Shown here: positions 15,825 to 24,796 of the stretch, piece by piece
Layout of the letters: each line of letters begins with the position of its first letter
Position numbering within the stretch: position 1 is the stretch's first letter
Source of the DNA: Ignatzschineria indica
GTDB taxonomy: Bacteria > Pseudomonadota > Gammaproteobacteria > Cardiobacteriales > Wohlfahrtiimonadaceae
Direction of reading: 5' to 3'
NCBI RefSeq assembly: GCF_003121925.1
Contig: NZ_QEWR01000004.1
Span: forward strand, 62,001-126,000
Length of the DNA stretch: 64,000 bases
Position numbers and translations under genes: made by a program
Notes under the pieces: generated by a model
Database searches by the model: none
Told to the model about the DNA's origin: nothing
The model's input: the letters and a program-made list of their open reading frames with translations, nothing else

Positions 15825-16892
15825 CTAATTGGTTGGGCGGAATCGAATCTCAAATCCCTCTTTAGCGAGATATTTACGTACGACGGGATCTTCCGGCATC
15901 GGTACTTTATCTGCGCTTAAAATTGCAACAAAAACACTATTATCAAACTCCTCATTGCCACTTGATCGAGTAATAACGGGCGTGCCAATAATAGTCCCAT
16001 CTTCTTTAACTTTAAATTGGACGGTAGTGGTTAATCCATAACTACCAGGAGGTGTGATCCAGAGCGCATAGAGGTAGGAGTGAACCTTAGCGAAGTAATC
16101 ATTATTAAGAGCCGCCGCAATTCTTGTCGCCTCTTCTGCCGCTTTTGCTTCTGCAGCTTTTCGCTCTGCCGCAGCCTTCTCTTCAGCGGCTCGCTTCTCT
16201 GCTGCGGCCTTCTCTTTGGCTAAACGTTCTTTCTCCGCCCGCTCTTTCTCTGCTTTTTCTTTAGCTAAACGCTCTTTTTCTGCCTGTTCCTTCGCAGCTT
16301 TCTCTTTTGCCGCCTTTTCCGCAGCCTCTTTAGCACGTTTCTCTTCTGCTAACTTCTTCTCTTGGGCCTCTTTCTCAGCTGCTGCTTTCTTCTCTGCGGC
16401 AATCTTTTCCTGTTTTGCGCGCTCTTCAGCAGCTTTTTTTTCTGCGATGACACGCTCTTTTTCCGCTTTTTCACGGGCAACTTTCTCTGCTTCAGCCTTC
16501 TGGGCGGCGCGTTTCTCTGCCTCTATACGTTCTTTTTCAGCCTTTTCACGAGCAGCTTTCTCTTCAGCGGCTTTTTGTGCAGCACGTTTTTCCTCTTCTA
16601 TTCGTCTTCTTTCAGCCTCTTCTTTTGCCCGTTTCTCTGCCTCAAGACGCTCTTTTTCGAGTCTTTGTGCTTCGGCAATACGGTTCATCTCATCGATCAC
16701 CTCTTGAGTATCGATCCTTTCAGATTTTGCGATACGATTTTCATCACTGATTTTAAGTGATGGATCATCGATACTTGCCATCTGTATCTTCTGAAATGAA
16801 GAGAATGAGAAGTAGCCAACAATAGCGATAACAAGCCCTGTTAAGAGCGCGCTGCTGATATTGATAATCTTATCTTGTGTTTCGCGATTCAT
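15825..16892 (-). CDS. tolA: TolA, envelope-spanning Tol-Pal protein
   Basis: A 355-residue protein with the TolA plan: a short cytoplasmic start, one membrane helix (about residues 13-33), a long Lys/Glu/Ala-rich helix of repeated EKA/EKE blocks (about 70-260), and a C-terminal domain III (about 265-355). Domain III holds LWITPPGSYGLTTTVQF, GNEEFDNSVFVAIL and FRPTN. TolA crosses the periplasm to bind TolB and Pal, and contributes to outer-membrane constriction at division. It is the last gene of ybgC-tolQ-tolR-tolA. tolB and pal, which usually follow, are not here; the next gene on this strand is cytochrome b561. Confidence 0.95.
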   Translation of the reverse strand: MNRETQDKIINISSALLTGLVIAIVGYFSFSSFQKIQMASIDDPSLKISDENRIAKSERIDTQEVIDEMNRIAEAQRLEKERLEAEKRAKEEAERRRIEEEKRAAQKAAEEKAAREKAEKERIEAEKRAAQKAEAEKVAREKAEKERVIAEKKAAEERAKQEKIAAEKKAAAEKEAQEKKLAEEKRAKEAAEKAAKEKAAKEQAEKERLAKEKAEKERAEKERLAKEKAAAEKRAAEEKAAAERKAAEAKAAEEATRIAAALNNDYFAKVHSYLYALWITPPGSYGLTTTVQFKVKEDGTIIGTPVITRSSGNEEFDNSVFVAILSADKVPMPEDPVVRKYLAKEGFEIRFRPTN

Positions 16893-16921
16893 AATGATCT
16901 ACTCTTTTTAAGCACAGTCGC

Positions 16922-17347
16922 CTACTCTGTCGGGGCAGTCATGAGTTGGACATTTTTATTGGTGATGCCTTGAAGCAATCCCATAGCATCAATGATACGA
17001 CCATAGGGAGCATTTTTATCCCCTTTAACTAAAGCTTGTATATTGTTGTTTTCTGCAAAAATATTACGGGCTAAAACTTCAATCTCCCCTTCAGGAAGGG
17101 CTATGCTAGGGTTGTCAGCAAGATTGAAGAAGAAACTGCCAGAAGCATCCACAGAGATCACCATCATCTCTTCCCCTTCGACCGCAACGGCTTGACTCGA
17201 TTCCATCTGTGGTGGATCAACATCAATACCGACGGAGATGGTTGTCGCTGTCACCATAAAAATAGTGAGGAGAACAAACATGACATCGACATAGGGGACA
17301 ATATTCATGTCTGAAGAGAGTTTGTTGATCCGTTTACGTCGTCTCAT
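16922..17347 (-). CDS. tolR: TolR, Tol-Pal proton channel component
   Basis: A 141-residue ExbD/TolR protein. It has one membrane helix (about 15-38) that contains the critical Asp in YVDVMFVLLTIFMVTAT, followed by a periplasmic domain (ALVKGDKNAPYGRIIDAM). Together with TolQ it forms the proton-driven motor that energises TolA. The gene lies between tolQ and tolA with about 30-base gaps, consistent with one operon. Length is typical (about 140). Confidence 0.96.
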   Translation of the reverse strand: MRRRKRINKLSSDMNIVPYVDVMFVLLTIFMVTATTISVGIDVDPPQMESSQAVAVEGEEMMVISVDASGSFFFNLADNPSIALPEGEIEVLARNIFAENNNIQALVKGDKNAPYGRIIDAMGLLQGITNKNVQLMTAPTE

Positions 17348-17377
17348 AACGATATTTCCCTAAGTAAGTTCGATAGA

Positions 17378-18085
17378 TTATGAATAGTGTTGCGGCGCTA
17401 CTTTTTGTGACATCTGTACATATTGTCGCGCTAAGATATTGGCAAACTCATCGATAAAGCTATCATAACGAGTCATAAGATTATTAATATCATTACTAAA
17501 TTTGTTATAAGCCATTACCGCCGGGATCGCCGCGAGAAGACCGATAGCGGTAGCAACGAGAGCCTCCGATATCCCCGGCGCGACCTGTGCAAGTGTGACC
17601 TGTTTTACGGTTCCTAATGCACTAAAGGAGTTCATAACGCCGATAACGGTTCCTAAAAGTCCGATATAGGGCGCCACTGAACCGATCGTTGCAAGCCATG
17701 AGAGAAATTTTTGGATAATAGTCTCTTCTCTTTGTGTTTCGGCGAACATTGCATTTTTGACACTTGAAACAATAAAGTCAGGCGAGTAGTTCGCATAGCC
17801 ACGTAAGCGTGTAAACTCTTGAAATCCTGAGAGAAAGACCTTCTCTAAGTCGCGGCAATTCTTTCCTTTTTTGATCGCCTCAGAGGCCAATTGATTGATG
17901 TCAGCCCCAGACCAGAAGACGCGTTCAAATTGATTTACACGATGCTTTGACAGTTTTATAGAGATATATTTTTTCCAGATTAAGAAGATGGCAATAATCA
18001 ACATGATTGCCAGAATCAACATAATAATCTTCGCAGGGAAGCTTGCGCCGGCAATTAAATGCCAAAATTGTAAATCAGAGGACAT
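17378..18085 (-). CDS. tolQ: TolQ, Tol-Pal proton channel component
   Basis: A 235-residue MotA/TolQ/ExbB protein with three membrane helices: one near residues 17-36, and the paired helices with SVAPYIGLLGTVIGVMNSF and EALVATAIGLLAAIPAVMAYN. The conserved glycine and threonine positions of the channel helices are visible. It forms the proton channel with TolR in the inner membrane. The gene begins 15 bases after ybgC and is followed by tolR, the standard order. Confidence 0.96.
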   Translation of the reverse strand: MSSDLQFWHLIAGASFPAKIIMLILAIMLIIAIFLIWKKYISIKLSKHRVNQFERVFWSGADINQLASEAIKKGKNCRDLEKVFLSGFQEFTRLRGYANYSPDFIVSSVKNAMFAETQREETIIQKFLSWLATIGSVAPYIGLLGTVIGVMNSFSALGTVKQVTLAQVAPGISEALVATAIGLLAAIPAVMAYNKFSNDINNLMTRYDSFIDEFANILARQYVQMSQKVAPQHYS

Positions 18086-18100
18086 CGTACAACTCCTGAA

Positions 18101-18493
18101 TTAAAAGAATTTGGGAAGGGCTTTAGGGCGTCGCGACTCAACATCAAGCGCAACTATTTCGACAATACCCTTTGTTAAAACTTCATCATTACGCATAATA
18201 ATCTGTTCAAATAGCGCTCGGGTTCTACTTCGCTTAATTATAGAGGATCTTACAACAAGATCATCGCAGAGATAGGCCGGTTGAAGATATTCGATCTCCA
18301 ACTTGCGGACAACAAACATCTCATTGGCTGTTGCTGCGTGGGTATTGAGATTAACCCCTTTTGCCATTAGCCATTCGGTGCGTGCGCGCTCCATAAAATT
18401 GAGATAGGTAGAGTGATAGACGATTCCGCCGGCATCTGTATCTTCATAGTAGACCCGAATCGGGAGCTCAAAGGTATCGATTTTCTGTTCCAT
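18101..18493 (-). CDS. ybgC: YbgC acyl-CoA thioesterase of the tol operon
   Basis: A 130-residue hotdog-fold thioesterase. The catalytic block YYEDTDAGGIVYHSTYLNFMER has the Asp and His-Asn pattern of the 4HBT/YbgC family. It hydrolyses acyl-CoA or acyl-ACP and is thought to link phospholipid synthesis with the Tol-Pal complex. It is the first gene of ybgC-tolQRA, as in most gammaproteobacteria. Length is typical. Confidence 0.95.
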   Translation of the reverse strand: MEQKIDTFELPIRVYYEDTDAGGIVYHSTYLNFMERARTEWLMAKGVNLNTHAATANEMFVVRKLEIEYLQPAYLCDDLVVRSSIIKRSRTRALFEQIIMRNDEVLTKGIVEIVALDVESRRPKALPKFF

Positions 18494-18597
18494 TGTGAAT
18501 AGGGCCGTCTTCTCTTTTAGAATGAATTAAGGTCATAAACAGCGTCATTTTACCTGATCTTTGACTAAATTTCGCCGTTTATCTTCCCTTTATCGCT

Positions 18598-19542
18598 TTA
18601 TAGGCCGATATCTCTCTTTTCTATCTTATTGAAAATTACTTTAAGATCTTGAGGGATTGGGCTTTCAAATTGGTATCTCTTTCCACTTAGGGTGAACTGG
18701 AGATGTTGGCAATGGAGGGCTAAGCGGGGAGATTTCTCCTTTAATTTTGAGTCTGAGTTGTAGCGATTATCGCCTAACAGAGGAGTGCCGAGATGTGCGC
18801 TATGGACGCGAATCTGATGCGTTCTACCTGTCTCAAGTCGTGCTTTTAAAAGAGAGATTTTATCTCCTTCCTGGAGAAGTTGAAAGTGAGTAACTGCCGC
18901 TTTTCCATCGGGAGAGACAATGACATGTCGCTCCCCTTGGTGGCGATTTTCTGTATCTAATGGTGCTGTTACAGTGAGAGTTTCGGGATGCTGATCAGAC
19001 CAGCGACCTTCCACTAAAAGATGGTATTCGCGAAGAATATCACTCTCCTGTAAAGCTCTTAAACTTTTGCCATTTTTCGCAATCATTAAAAGCCCACTAG
19101 TTTCTCTGTCTAATCGTTGAACAAGCTCATGATAATCCCCCTCTCCATAATTTTTAAGAATCTCAATAATGCCATAAGGGATATGGGAGCCGGCATGTAC
19201 CGCTAATTTTGTCGGTTTATCGATAATAAGAAGATCCTCGTTTTCAAAGAGAATGCTCTGCGCTACTTGCTGCCAAGCTTCTGGCGGAATAGTGATTTTT
19301 ATGCTCTTTTCTATCTTTACCGGGGGTAGGCGCAATTGATCCCCCGCTTTTAAACGAGTTGTTGGCTTTGCTCGCCCTTTATTAATACGCACCTCTCCCT
19401 TGCGAATCATCTGATAGATTCTGCTTTTAGGGAGTTGTTTGAAGTAGGTAAGAAGAAAGTTATCTAAGCGTTGTGTCTCCTGATGCTCTGTAATGGTGAC
19501 CATTGTGGCAGGGATAAACTCAAAAGCGTGATTGTCTGACAT
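18598..19542 (-). CDS. rluC: 23S rRNA pseudouridine synthase RluC
   Basis: A 314-residue RluA-family enzyme. The N-terminal S4 RNA-binding domain (RLDNFLLTYFKQLPKSRIYQ, GEVRINKGRAKP) is followed by the catalytic domain, with active-site HELVQRLDRETSGLL and GRTHQIRVHSAHLG. This S4-plus-RluA order and length are those of RluC, which modifies U955, U2504 and U2580 in E. coli numbering. The ATG at 19542 is preferred over an upstream TTG because AAAAGG precedes it. RluD is a similar-sized alternative, but the sequence pattern fits RluC better. Confidence 0.85.
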   Translation of the reverse strand: MSDNHAFEFIPATMVTITEHQETQRLDNFLLTYFKQLPKSRIYQMIRKGEVRINKGRAKPTTRLKAGDQLRLPPVKIEKSIKITIPPEAWQQVAQSILFENEDLLIIDKPTKLAVHAGSHIPYGIIEILKNYGEGDYHELVQRLDRETSGLLMIAKNGKSLRALQESDILREYHLLVEGRWSDQHPETLTVTAPLDTENRHQGERHVIVSPDGKAAVTHFQLLQEGDKISLLKARLETGRTHQIRVHSAHLGTPLLGDNRYNSDSKLKEKSPRLALHCQHLQFTLSGKRYQFESPIPQDLKVIFNKIEKRDIGL

Positions 19543-19716
19543 AGAAGGCCTTTTACATCGGTCATTAATCAAAACTATAAACTGAAAACCATAAAGCTGG
19601 TATTAGGTACAGTTAGATAAAGTTAGATACAGTTAGAAATAATAAAACTAGAAGTAATAAAATGGAATAATAATGTGGTTGTAGAGCGATAAGATTGACA
19701 TAATTGTGCTAAAAAT

Positions 19717-19746
19717 AAAATAGCTTCCATTTAGGAAGCTATTTTC
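19717..19746 (-). terminator. Rho-independent terminator after recA
   Basis: AATAGCTTCC and GGAAGCTATT arms with a short loop, followed on the minus strand by TTTTATTTTT. Confidence 0.8.
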
Positions 19747-19778
19747 ACTGATTAATTCAATGATTAGAGTTTTTAAAT

Positions 19779-20834
19779 CTACTCTTCATCGATTGAGAGG
19801 AGATCTTCCTCTTTGTCATCGAGTGAGCCGGCAAGGGGCGCGCTAGTATTAAGGAAGTGTTCACGCACTTTTTGTTCTATCTCTTTAGCAGTTGCTTCAT
19901 TTTCACGAAGATACTGCTTTGAGTTCTCTTTACCTTGCCCAAGACGGGTGTCACCATAGCTATACCAGGCCCCGGCTTTATCGACAATTCCGGCATCAAC
20001 ACCAAGATCAATTACTTCTCCGAGTGTATCAATGCCAGCGCCATACATAATCTCAAATTTTGCTTCTCTAAAAGGCGGGGAGACCTTATTTTTAACAACA
20101 CGAACACGTGTATCTGCACCAATGACCTCATCGCCTTTCTTCACAGCACCTGTTCTACGGATATCAAGGCGAACTGAAGAGTAGAATTTAAGCGCATTTC
20201 CACCCGTTGTTGTTTCGGGGTTACCAAACATCACGCCGATCTTCATACGAATTTGGTTGATGAAGATAACAAGAGTATTTGATTTTTGAATATTGGCAGT
20301 GAGTTTTCTCAATGCTTGGCTCATTAAACGTGCCTGAAGCCCCATATGAGAATCTCCCATCTCCCCCTCAATCTCTGCTTTAGGGGTGAGGGCTGCAACG
20401 GAGTCAACAACAACGATATCGATTGCGCCAGAGCGTACTAATGTATCGGTAATTTCGAGCGCTTGCTCTCCGTTATCTGGTTGAGAGATGTAGAGATTCT
20501 CAACATCGACCCCCAGTTTGGCGGCATATGTGGGATCGAGTGCATGTTCAGCATCGATAAATGCAGCGGTTCCACCTGCTTTTTGCGCTTCAGCGATAAC
20601 ATGTAGTGTAAGTGTTGTTTTACCAGATGACTCTGGACCATAAATCTCAACGATACGGCCTCGTGGTAAGCCACCAATGCCTAATGCAATATCTAGACCG
20701 ATTGAACCGGTAGAGACGGGGATAATATTGGTAGGAGTCTGCTGATCTCCGAGGCGCATAACTGAGCCTTTCCCAAATTGACGGTCAATCTGCCCTAAGG
20801 CAGCTTGGAGGGCTTTGCGTTTGTTCTCATCCAT
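19779..20834 (-). CDS. recA: RecA recombinase
   Basis: A 351-residue RecA with Walker [10 protein letters not shown] at 66-74, Walker B LVIFINQ region, loop L1/L2 residues ([34 protein letters not shown]) and an acidic C-terminus ([13 protein letters not shown]). It catalyses strand exchange and activates LexA and UmuD self-cleavage. No recX follows. The upstream region has no clear CTGT-N8-ACAG LexA box; instead a 13-bp direct repeat occurs at 20869 and 20911. Confidence 0.98.
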   Translation of the reverse strand: MDENKRKALQAALGQIDRQFGKGSVMRLGDQQTPTNIIPVSTGSIGLDIALGIGGLPRGRIVEIYGPESSGKTTLTLHVIAEAQKAGGTAAFIDAEHALDPTYAAKLGVDVENLYISQPDNGEQALEITDTLVRSGAIDIVVVDSVAALTPKAEIEGEMGDSHMGLQARLMSQALRKLTANIQKSNTLVIFINQIRMKIGVMFGNPETTTGGNALKFYSSVRLDIRRTGAVKKGDEVIGADTRVRVVKNKVSPPFREAKFEIMYGAGIDTLGEVIDLGVDAGIVDKAGAWYSYGDTRLGQGKENSKQYLRENEATAKEIEQKVREHFLNTSAPLAGSLDDKEEDLLSIDEE

Positions 20835-20868
20835 TTTATAAAGTCCTTATCTACGGGAGGGCTATAAT

Positions 20869-20923
20869 ATTACATTTAAGTATTAATTATGCCACAAAAT
20901 TATCACAAAAATTACATTTAAGT
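20869..20923 (-). repeat. Pair of 13-bp direct repeats in the recA upstream region
   Basis: ATTACATTTAAGT occurs at 20869-20881 and again at 20911-20923 (42 bases apart, four helical turns). The nearer copy starts 35 bases from the recA start codon. It could be an operator, but this is unproven. Confidence 0.5.
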
Positions 20924-21049
20924 GTTTTGGGATCGCTTGTTAAATACTAAAAATTACTGAAAATTATTAAAAAATGTTAAATAGTTGGTATAAATATCAA
21001 AATAAATATCAAAACTAACTCAACAATGGTTGTACGGCGATTGTTGCGC

Positions 21050-22471
21050 CTATTGTTGAGAGGCGATAATCTTTTCAATGGCACTGCTTGTTGAGTATCC
21101 ATCGACAAAATCGATCAGTTCGACGCGACCACCATTATTAATGACGGCATCAGCGCCGGCGATCTCTTCCACACGATAGTCACTCCCCTTTACGAGAACA
21201 TCAGGGAGTACCTCACGAATCAGCGCCTCAGGAGTATCCTCATCAAAGAGCGTTACCCAGGCGACAGAAGAGAGGGAGGCGAGTACTGTTGCTCGGCTCT
21301 TTTCATCCATAATGGGACGAAGATCCCCTTTTAAGCGCTTAACAGAGGCATCGGAATTGAGGGCAACAATAAGATGATGTCCTAGCTTACTCGCTTCTTC
21401 AAGATACTTAACATGCCCACGATGAAGAAGATCGAAGCAGCCATTGGTCATCACGATGGTCTCATTATTCATCTTAGCGCGTTTTACTTCATGAAGTAGC
21501 GCTTCTTTTGACAGAACGAGGTTGTGTGGACGATCTGATTGACCAAGCTCATAGTCGAGCTCCTCTTGAGTAACATAGGAGGCGCCCATCTTTCCAACCA
21601 CAATAGATGCGGCAATATTAGCTATTTTACAAGCTTGGGGGAGGGGGGTTCCTTTTGCTAGTTGAGTTGCGATCATTGCAATAACAGTATCACCGGCACC
21701 TGTAACATCAAAGACATCTTGCGCTTTTGCTGAGAATGTTACCGGCTCTTTGTCACGTTCAAAGAGGGTCATCCCCTTTTCGCTACGGGTGATCAATAGC
21801 GCTTCAAGATCGAGCTCAATGCGAAGTTTTTCCGCCTTAGCAAAGAGCTCAGCTTCATCACGACACTTGCCAGCAACGATCTCAAACTCGCTAGTATTAG
21901 GGGTTAAGAGAGAAGCGCCTCGATATTTGGAGAAGTCATCTCCTTTGGGATCGATAATCACAAATTTTCCCTGGGCTCGTGCGTGCTGGATAAGCGCTTG
22001 AGGATCCGAGAGAAACCCTTTGTTGTAATCAGATAGGACGATGAGATCATTTTCATCAATCGTTGTTTTGAGCGATTGGGTAATTTTGGCGGTCAGTGCC
22101 GGTGTAAGATCTGGCGCCTCTTCGAAGTCGCAGCGAACAATATGTTGTTGACGACTGATAATACGAAGCTTCTTAATTGTTGGGAAGCTTGCTTCCGCTA
22201 CAAATTGAGTTGTGATGTGGTGTTGGTGACAGAGCTCTTGAAGTTCCTTTGCATTACCATCGACACCGACTAATCCTGATAGGGTTACAGGGCACTCCAT
22301 TTTACTGATATTAAGGGCCACGTTGGCCGCGCCGCCTAAACGGTTTTCAGTATGGTTGATATTGACGACAGGAACGGGAGATTCTGGTGATATTCGATTT
22401 GTAGAGCCGATCCAATAGCTGTCAATCATAATGTCGCCAAAAACAGCAATTTTACCAATGGAGTTTTTCAT
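21050..22471 (-). CDS. hldE: HldE, bifunctional heptose 7-phosphate kinase / heptose 1-phosphate adenylyltransferase
   Basis: A 473-residue two-domain enzyme of ADP-heptose synthesis for the lipopolysaccharide inner core. The N-terminal PfkB-type sugar kinase (about 1-320) shows GDIMIDSYW, RLGGAANVA and the catalytic DVTGAGDTVIA. The C-terminal cytidylyltransferase-like domain (about 345-473) shows TNGCFDLLHRGHVKYLEEA. The start at 22471 follows GAGG with good spacing; an upstream alternative lies in a small repeat. It is followed closely upstream by tatD on the same strand. Presence implies heptose-containing LPS or LOS. Confidence 0.96.
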   Translation of the reverse strand: MKNSIGKIAVFGDIMIDSYWIGSTNRISPESPVPVVNINHTENRLGGAANVALNISKMECPVTLSGLVGVDGNAKELQELCHQHHITTQFVAEASFPTIKKLRIISRQQHIVRCDFEEAPDLTPALTAKITQSLKTTIDENDLIVLSDYNKGFLSDPQALIQHARAQGKFVIIDPKGDDFSKYRGASLLTPNTSEFEIVAGKCRDEAELFAKAEKLRIELDLEALLITRSEKGMTLFERDKEPVTFSAKAQDVFDVTGAGDTVIAMIATQLAKGTPLPQACKIANIAASIVVGKMGASYVTQEELDYELGQSDRPHNLVLSKEALLHEVKRAKMNNETIVMTNGCFDLLHRGHVKYLEEASKLGHHLIVALNSDASVKRLKGDLRPIMDEKSRATVLASLSSVAWVTLFDEDTPEALIREVLPDVLVKGSDYRVEEIAGADAVINNGGRVELIDFVDGYSTSSAIEKIIASQQ

Positions 22472-22485
22472 GTTGGCCTCAAGTA

Positions 22486-22510
22486 ACAGGTGGTATAACA
22501 GGTGATACAA
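22486..22510. repeat. 12-bp duplicated unit before hldE
   Basis: Two near-identical 12-base units (AACAGGTGGTAT / AACAGGTGATAC) lie between tatD and hldE. This is another example of the stutter repeats common in this genome. Confidence 0.5.
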
Positions 22511-22521
22511 AAATTTGATAA

Positions 22522-23322
22522 TTAAGGTTGAGAGAAGAGAGTACGAAAGTTTTGCGTTGTGACTTGTGCGACCTCGTCGATGGAGATACCCTTCACCTCT
22601 GCAATCGTTTTCGCTACAAAGGGAACAAGTCCAGGATGGTTTGCCTTTCCGCGATAGGGGACGGGGGTGAGATAGGGGGAGTCAGTCTCAATGAGTATGC
22701 GATCAAGCGGTGCTTTTGCCACCACCTCCCGTAGCTCTTCTGCATTTCTAAAAGTGATAATGCCACTAAATGAGAGATAGAATCCAAGATCTAAACCTTT
22801 TTTAGCCATCTCCCAATTTTCTGTAAAGCAGTGAAAGATACCGCCGGCATCACGAGCCTCCTCATGGGTTAAGATATTGATAGTATCTTGGCGTGCATCG
22901 CGCGTATGTATAATAAGTGGCTTTTGAGTCTCTTTCGCAATATCGATTTGAGTAATGAAGGAGGCTTGTTGCTCTAGCTTATGCTCAACGGAGTAGTGGT
23001 AATCGAGTCCAGTTTCACCGATGGCAATCACCTTGGGATTTTCCAACATCGGTCTGAAATTTTCCATGGAAGCGGTAATTTTTGCCGGTACAGCACCAGG
23101 ATGAATCCCTACGGAAAGGAAGATCTCCTCGTAAGGGGCAACTAATTGTTCCATAGCATCCCAGCGTTCAAGATCAACGCTAACACAGAGCATCTGGGCG
23201 ACATGATTCTTTTTAATAGCGGCAATAAGCTTTTGAAAGTCATTATCATAAGCGGAGAGCTCCACCATGTCGAGATGACAGTGTGAATCGATAAAGTGGG
23301 TCGTATCTGCGATATTTAACAT
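22522..23322 (-). CDS. TatD-family metal-dependent hydrolase
   Basis: A 266-residue TIM-barrel hydrolase. Metal-binding motifs are FIDSHCHLDM at the N-terminus, GETGLDYHYS, PLIIHTRDAR, IFHCFTENWEMA and the C-terminal IETDSPYLTPVPYRG. TatD-family proteins are deoxyribonucleases or phosphoesterases in the cytoplasm. The order pilZ-tatD matches the holB-pilZ-tatD arrangement known in Pseudomonas. It most resembles the YcfH branch. Confidence 0.93.
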   Translation of the reverse strand: MLNIADTTHFIDSHCHLDMVELSAYDNDFQKLIAAIKKNHVAQMLCVSVDLERWDAMEQLVAPYEEIFLSVGIHPGAVPAKITASMENFRPMLENPKVIAIGETGLDYHYSVEHKLEQQASFITQIDIAKETQKPLIIHTRDARQDTINILTHEEARDAGGIFHCFTENWEMAKKGLDLGFYLSFSGIITFRNAEELREVVAKAPLDRILIETDSPYLTPVPYRGKANHPGLVPFVAKTIAEVKGISIDEVAQVTTQNFRTLFSQP

Positions 23323-23431
23323 TATTATCTTCTATTGATTTTATTAATCTATTAATGATTAGCTGATGATGGTACTGAAATCGATAAGGGTATTGAATTT
23401 ATGTAGCAAGCTCAAGTTTGAGATAGAGAGA

Positions 23432-23767
23432 TTAACGTGTCGTCGCTGCATGCATTCTCAATAGTGCATTGATTCTTGTTTGGAGTAAGTTATGCTCTTT
23501 TTCAATCGCAACGCCAATTCCTTGATGATCTGTAATATGGTGAATAGATTTAGCGCTTTTGGGGGTGACAAAAGCTACTCGACCTTCTGTTTTGATAGGT
23601 GTCGGATCGCCATCGGGAAGGGTGATCTCTAAGATAATAAGATCATCGAGTTTAAATGGATAATCGGTATTAAAGAAGAACCCTCCATTTTTTAAAAATG
23701 GAAGATAGTATTGAGGAACTTGGCTAGCATGCGCAAATTTAGCTTCAATTTTTTTAGGATTACTCAT
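23432..23767 (-). CDS. pilZ: PilZ-domain type IV pilus assembly protein
   Basis: A 111-residue protein consisting of one PilZ-type beta barrel. The strand pattern GGFFFNTDYPFKLDDLIILEITLPDG...TEGRVAFVTP is typical of the PilZ protein itself. The N-terminal RxxxR c-di-GMP motif of other PilZ domains is absent, as in genuine PilZ, which does not bind c-di-GMP. It sits upstream of tatD as in pseudomonads. It supports type IV pilus assembly; no other pilus genes are in the window. Confidence 0.85.
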   Translation of the reverse strand: MSNPKKIEAKFAHASQVPQYYLPFLKNGGFFFNTDYPFKLDDLIILEITLPDGDPTPIKTEGRVAFVTPKSAKSIHHITDHQGIGVAIEKEHNLLQTRINALLRMHAATTR

Positions 23768-24070
23768 ATTTATTACGGATCTCTCTATCTGCGGTAATTT
23801 CGACCATATATCTATCTATGTATCGCTATCTATTATCGCATGAAGTAGAAGGAGATTCGAGATTGAGATAGACAAAGAGATTCTTTTTTTGAAAATAGAT
23901 GAAAATTTGTGGGAGAAGAGGTGGGAAAATCGATTTTGCGGTATGATAGACTCTTGCAGAATAATCGATGATTGATCCATTTTTTGATAAGAGTGAGCGT
24001 AGTAGGCGTAGTAAAATTATGCTTGTGGATCAACCTCACGATTCTGACTTTAAAGAATTTAAGGATATAG
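23768..24070. other. Divergent intergenic region pilZ / metal ABC operon
   Basis: About 300 bases without a gene. It should contain promoters in both directions. I could not identify a Zur or Fur operator with confidence. AAGGA precedes the ABC ATPase start. Confidence 0.4.
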
Positions 24071-24793
24071 ATGAGAGCATTAGAGATTTCCAACTTAACG
24101 GTGAGTTATAAGGCGCATCCTGTTGTTCATCACTTAACGGCTCAATTTCCGTTAGGGCAGAGTTGCGCTATTGTGGGACCTAATGGTGCAGGAAAGAGTA
24201 CTTTACTGAAGGCAATTATGGGGCTCGTACCCTATTCGGAAGGGGTGATTACCCGCAGTGAAACATTGCGAGTCAGTTATCTATCTCAGATCTCCCATAT
24301 TCGTCGTGATCTCCCTTTAACGCTCTTTGAGTTAGTCAGTGCCGGAGCGCTTAACCAGGTTGGGCTCTTTCGACGGCTCTCTTCTGATATTCACCAACGT
24401 GTCTTTGCTGCACTTGAGTTCGTTGGGCTTGAGAATTTTGGTGAGCGTAGTATCGATTCTCTCTCCGGCGGGCAGTTTCAGAAAGCGCTCTTTGCGCGGA
24501 TTGTTGTTGAAGGTGCAGATCTAATTCTTCTAGATGAGCCATTCAATGCGATGGATGCGAGAACTACGCAGGAGCTTTGTTATCTTATACAGCGCTGGGA
24601 AGCTGAGGGAAAGACCGTTATTGCCGTTCTTCATGATCTTCATTTGGCGCGACAATACTTTAGTAATACGCTTCTTTTGGCGCGGGAGAAGATCGCTTTT
24701 GGTGCTAGCCGAGAGGTTTTAACGGAAGAGAATCTTCTTAAAGCGGAATCGGTCTCTCTCGGATGGGAGAGTGATTCTTGGTGTGAGGCATAG
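24071..24793 (+). CDS. Metal (zinc/manganese-type) ABC transporter ATP-binding protein
   Basis: A 240-residue ABC ATPase with Walker A GPNGAGKST at 36-44, Q-loop YLSQISHIRRDLPLT, signature LSGGQFQKALFAR, Walker B LILLDEPFNAMD and switch His in VLHDLHLARQYF. The Q-loop region is typical of the ZnuC/MntB/SitB family importing Zn or Mn. The permease gene begins three bases after its stop. No periplasmic binding protein gene is adjacent, so that subunit must lie elsewhere. Confidence 0.9.
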   Translation: MRALEISNLTVSYKAHPVVHHLTAQFPLGQSCAIVGPNGAGKSTLLKAIMGLVPYSEGVITRSETLRVSYLSQISHIRRDLPLTLFELVSAGALNQVGLFRRLSSDIHQRVFAALEFVGLENFGERSIDSLSGGQFQKALFARIVVEGADLILLDEPFNAMDARTTQELCYLIQRWEAEGKTVIAVLHDLHLARQYFSNTLLLAREKIAFGASREVLTEENLLKAESVSLGWESDSWCEA

Positions 24794-24796
24794 CTA

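Noticed and set aside
16216-16760. Plus-strand Ser/Phe/Ala-rich frames opposite tolA
   Set aside because: These are antisense shadows of the Lys/Glu/Ala repeat region of tolA.
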